DNA of 8,199 nucleotides from CAZAYP01 sp964489425 [NCBI: uncultured Verrucomicrobiota bacterium] (lineage in GTDB: Bacteria; Verrucomicrobiota; Kiritimatiellia; RZYC01). Below are positions 6,800-8,199 of this stretch, in pieces. The notes under the pieces are model-generated. The model had not been told where the DNA came from, did no database searches, and saw nothing but the letters and a program-made list of their open reading frames with translations. The stretch lies in the NCBI GenBank assembly GCA_964489425.1, contig CAZAYP010000139.1, positions 1 to 8,199 on the forward strand. The letters are read 5' to 3'. The position numbers and the translations under genes are program-made. The number at the start of each line of letters is the position of its first letter. The stretch's first letter is position 1.

Positions 6800-7948
6800 A
6801 TGGAGACGTTGCGCCTGCTCATTGTCGATGACGAGCCCGGCATGCGCCTTGGCGCGCGCCGGGCCTTGCGCCAGCACATGTTCCCCATCGCCGACTTGGA
6901 CATGGAAGTGACCCTAGATATCGACATGGCGGAAACCGGCCAGGAAGCCCTGGACAAGATCGCGGCGCAGCCCTTTGACCTGGTCCTGCTGGATTATAAG
7001 CTGCCGGACATCAGCGGCCTCGACATCCTGATGAAGCTCCAGCAGCAGAAGCTCGATCTGCTGGTGATCATGATCACCGCCTATTCCTCCTTGGAAGTGG
7101 CCATCAGCGCCACCAAGAACGGCGCGTTTGACTTTTTGGCCAAGCCGTTCACCCCTGAGGACCTGAAAAGCTGCATCCAAAAAGGCAGCCGCCACCTGCT
7201 GATCCAGCGCCGCGCCCGCCAGTTGGCCGAAGAAAAGCGCCAGGTCCGGTTCCAGTTTCTCAGCGTGCTCTCCCACGAACTCAAGGCGCCGCTCAACGCC
7301 ATCCAAAGCCTGCTCAATATCCTGCAGGCACGCACGCTGGGCACGGACATGGCCGCCTACGACGACATCGTGCTGCGCGCACTGCGCCGCGTGGACGGCA
7401 TGCGCAAGCTGATTTTCGACCTCCTGGACCTGACCCGGATCGAGTCTGGCCAGAAGAAGCGCGAGATCCGCGAGGTGGACGTGCGCGCGCTGGCGCAGCA
7501 AAGCATGGACATGGTCCAAGCGGATGCGGCAACGCTTAAACTGACCTTGGCGCTGCATGCCCCGGATGCCCTGCGCATGTGGGCGGACCCCGGCGAACTG
7601 GAAATCATCTTCAACAACCTGTTTACCAACGCGGTGAAGTACAACCGGCCCGAAGGCCGCGTGGATGTCTCGCTGGCCAGCGATCAGAACAACGTGCTGG
7701 TATCGGTCAAGGATACCGGCATCGGCATGAGCGTCGCGGAACAGGCGGAACTGTTCAAGGAATTTGGCCGCATCCGCAACGACAAAACCCGCCTGATCTC
7801 CGGCAGCGGCCTCGGGTTATCCACGCTCAAAAAACTCGTGGCGCTTTACGATGGCCAGATCAAGGTGGCCAGCGAACCCAACGTGGGAACCACCTTCGCC
7901 ATTACCCTTAAAAACCATCCGCCGGCGGCATCTGCCCCCGGTCCGTAG
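6800..7948 (+). CDS. Receiver-first histidine kinase paired with the hydrogenase-like sensor
   Basis: A 382-residue soluble protein. The N-terminal receiver (about 5-130) has Asp10/Asp11, phospho-acceptor Asp65 in LLDYKLPDISG, Thr93 in MITAYSS and Lys115 in FLAKPF. The segment between helix 1 and strand 2 (about 24-43) is longer than in a standard receiver. A coiled coil (about 133-150) leads to HisKA with His159 in LSHELKAPLN, then HATPase with N-box Asn273/Asn277, DTGIGM (305-310) and GSGLGLS (335-341). All kinase residues look intact. It starts four bases after the hydrogenase-like sensor kinase, so Asp65 is the probable acceptor of phosphate from that sensor's His465 (inference). I recall receivers of this type, with the same long loop and SHELKAPL box, next to hydrogenase-like sensor genes in other anaerobes, but could not check this. 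There is no DNA-binding domain, and the C-terminal 12 residues are a Pro/Ala-rich tail. Confidence 0.95.
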   Translation: METLRLLIVDDEPGMRLGARRALRQHMFPIADLDMEVTLDIDMAETGQEALDKIAAQPFDLVLLDYKLPDISGLDILMKLQQQKLDLLVIMITAYSSLEVAISATKNGAFDFLAKPFTPEDLKSCIQKGSRHLLIQRRARQLAEEKRQVRFQFLSVLSHELKAPLNAIQSLLNILQARTLGTDMAAYDDIVLRALRRVDGMRKLIFDLLDLTRIESGQKKREIREVDVRALAQQSMDMVQADAATLKLTLALHAPDALRMWADPGELEIIFNNLFTNAVKYNRPEGRVDVSLASDQNNVLVSVKDTGIGMSVAEQAELFKEFGRIRNDKTRLISGSGLGLSTLKKLVALYDGQIKVASEPNVGTTFAITLKNHPPAASAPGP

Positions 7949-7966
7949 GATGCCCGGAATCAGGCC

Positions 7967-7991
7967 GTCACGGCGGACATAGCGCCGTGGC
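7967..7991 (+). repeat. Hairpin downstream of the last gene, possible dispersed repeat
   Basis: CACGGCG at 7969-7975 pairs with CGCCGTG at 7983-7989 around a 7-base loop. A T-G wobble and a G-C pair extend the stem to nine pairs (7967-7991). It lies 18 bases after the stop of the last kinase gene. No T-tract follows on either strand, so it is not a standard intrinsic terminator. It could protect the mRNA 3' end, or be one copy of a REP-like intergenic repeat; only one copy is visible here. Confidence 0.45.
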
Positions 7992-8080
7992 TACAACCAA
8001 ATGGCATACTGCGCCAAGGCCACCGGCAACGGCGATGCCATGCCGCCACGCACGTTGTGGAACTTGGATTTCAGCCCTTA

Positions 8081-8199
8081 TTACGGTTGCGCCGCAGGGG
8101 CCGCCGGGGTTGGCAAGACGGCCTGGGCCGATCCCCCAAGCAATATCGCGTCCTTCATGGATTTGGCTATCCGGAACTTTACCGCCTTCTTGGCCGGGA
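8081..8199 (-). CDS. Possible 3' end of a convergent minus-strand gene (partial, uncertain)
   Basis: Read on the minus strand, a frame is open from the window edge to a TAA at 8081-8083 and gives about 39 residues ending in a Pro/Ala-rich tail (VLPTPAAPAAQP). Such tails are common at protein ends, and the hairpin at 7967-7991 would then lie between converging genes. About three quarters of its third codon positions are G or C. A plus-strand frame from an ATG at 8001 is also open to the edge with a similar base pattern, and it has no ribosome binding site. I cannot recognise either product; the minus-strand reading is only slightly preferred. Confidence 0.2.
   Translation of the reverse strand, partial: PAKKAVKFRIAKSMKDAILLGGSAQAVLPTPAAPAAQP

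Noticed and set aside
7950-7982. Tiny frame starting at an ATG that overlaps the last stop codon region
   Set aside because: It encodes about ten residues, runs into the hairpin, and has no independent support.
8001-8199. Plus-strand frame from an ATG at 8001 open to the window end
   Set aside because: There is no ribosome binding site and no recognisable motif, and it conflicts with the slightly better minus-strand reading. The window ends too soon to decide.

Overview
The window is a high-GC stretch carrying five plus-strand genes that together form one dense signalling locus. There is no transporter, metabolic enzyme, mobile element, RNA gene or CRISPR array that I can see. The organism is probably an anaerobe or facultative anaerobe, because one gene carries an [FeFe]-hydrogenase-like H-cluster domain with three further predicted iron-sulfur clusters. 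High GC and abundant multi-domain histidine kinases fit Verrucomicrobiota/Kiritimatiellota/Lentisphaerota-type or Desulfobacterota-type bacteria. The sequence alone does not settle the phylum.

Layout. Positions 1-234 hold no convincing gene, only a weak promoter candidate near 137-170. Then come: a V4R-domain sensor protein (256-777); a large cytosolic hybrid histidine kinase with HAMP-like repeats, HisKA, HATPase, two receivers, an HPt domain and an HPt-like tail (814-3603); and a receiver-first histidine kinase (3600-4691) that overlaps it by 4 bases. After a 76-base gap with a candidate promoter comes a second unit: an iron-sulfur/[FeFe]-hydrogenase-like sensor fused to a histidine kinase (4768-6795), then a second receiver-first histidine kinase (6800-7948) four bases downstream. 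Positions 7949-8199 hold a strong hairpin and possibly the 3' end of a convergent minus-strand gene.

How the parts may work together (inference). The V4R protein probably binds a small ligand and informs the hybrid kinase next to it, which has no other sensor domain; both lie in the same reading frame, separated by one stop codon. The hydrogenase-like protein probably senses H2 or redox state and passes phosphate to the receiver of the following gene, which in turn gates another kinase. The locus encodes four histidine-kinase cores, four receiver domains and one intact HPt domain, yet no DNA-binding, cyclic-di-GMP or other recognisable output domain. The final effector must therefore lie outside the window, or the output is the last kinase itself.

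The most notable features are the H-cluster domain with substitutions typical of a sensor rather than a turnover enzyme, a V4R zinc-site residue pattern, the in-frame V4R/kinase split, and the receiver-first kinase chain with no effector.
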